Below are positions 5,076-5,233 of a stretch of DNA of 5,233 nt, piece after piece. The position numbers and the translations under genes were made by a program. How positions within the stretch are numbered: position 1 is the first letter of the stretch; each line of letters opens with the position of its first letter. Source of the DNA: Spirochaetia bacterium (GTDB taxonomy: Bacteria; Spirochaetota; Spirochaetia; Treponematales; Breznakiellaceae); contig BOBI01000111.1 of NCBI GenBank assembly GCA_026002305.1, positions 1 through 5,233 on the forward strand, in the 5' to 3' direction. The notes under the pieces are model-generated. The model did not search any database, was not told where the DNA came from, and was given only the letters and a program-made list of their open reading frames with translations.

Positions 5076-5233
5076 GTGCTAGTCCAAAGCCCGCTCTCAA
5101 CTTTTGAGCGCAACGAAAGCATGAATCCTGCGTTTGACAGGTTCCACCGCATACCGGATTGCTTACACCGCCGCTGAACCACGACCTTGTTTGCACTTTC
5201 TATTGGTCCCGAACCGATAAAATATCCGTTGCG

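Larger units (their letters stand above)
4886..5233. other. GC-rich, repeat-bearing intergenic region upstream of ackA
   Basis: No gene is supported in these 348 bp. Contents seen: the ackA ribosome site, palindrome and promoter near the left end; a tandem CTGTTTGC (4933-4948); an inverted pair TTTGCC/GGCAAA (4936-4941, 4951-4956); TGTTTGCA at 4942-4949, 5068-5075 and 5188-5195; the second copy of the 15-bp motif (4998-5012); and a hairpin CTCAA/TTGAG (5096-5108). A frame open on the minus strand across 4906-5196 has no ribosome site and unusual composition. The texture suggests intergenic repeat sequence rather than a gene. Confidence 0.5.

Noticed and set aside
4906..5196. A 96-codon open frame on the minus strand upstream of ackA
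   Set aside because: No Shine-Dalgarno, Cys/Gly/Ser-rich composition without a recognisable domain, it runs through the ackA promoter region and contains repeats. It is more likely chance openness in GC-rich intergenic DNA.

Overview
The window looks like a piece of a spirochaete chromosome, most likely Treponema or a close relative. The basis is recognition, not a search. The acetate kinase is 455 residues long with a C-terminal extension, the DksA/TraR protein is a short 118-residue form, and the lipoprotein carries a glucosaminidase-type domain that resembles treponemal proteins as I remember them. No rRNA, tRNA, CRISPR array or transposase is visible.

Layout, left to right. Positions 1-76 are the downstream flank of the first gene. 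At 77-940 (minus) lies a zinc-ribbon plus TPR-repeat protein whose last TPR breaks off inside a small palindromic element. At 960-1955 (minus), 19 nt upstream of it, lies an HTH-WYL-type transcriptional regulator. The two form a probable two-gene operon, regulator first. Positions 1956-2358 are a 403-bp AT-rich gap with a perfect 8-bp inverted repeat, several TGTCA/TGACA words and an extended -10 box that predicts a leaderless mRNA for the regulator. At 2359-3018 (minus) is a lipoprotein with a glucosaminidase-like domain. A divergent intergenic region (3019-3164) follows, with a strong promoter for the plus-strand DksA/TraR-family gene (3165-3521). That gene converges on acetate kinase (3518-4885, minus), and the two stop codons share one CTAG. 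Positions 4886-5233 are a GC-rich, repeat-containing intergenic stretch with no gene I can support.

How the parts may fit together. AckA makes ATP and acetate from acetyl phosphate, the core fermentative step. The DksA-like protein would tune RNA polymerase to nutrient state. The lipoprotein would trim or split peptidoglycan at the envelope. These are housekeeping genes. The accessory part is the WYL regulator plus zinc-ribbon/TPR operon: WYL regulators often control stress, DNA-damage or phage-defence loci, and the TPR gene is clearly more AT-rich than its surroundings.

The best non-coding signals are a 15-bp exact repeat (CACTTTGGCTTGACA) found both in the lipoprotein/dksA divergent region and upstream of ackA, a pair of 9-bp repeats that bracket the dksA promoter, and the inverted repeat upstream of the WYL gene.
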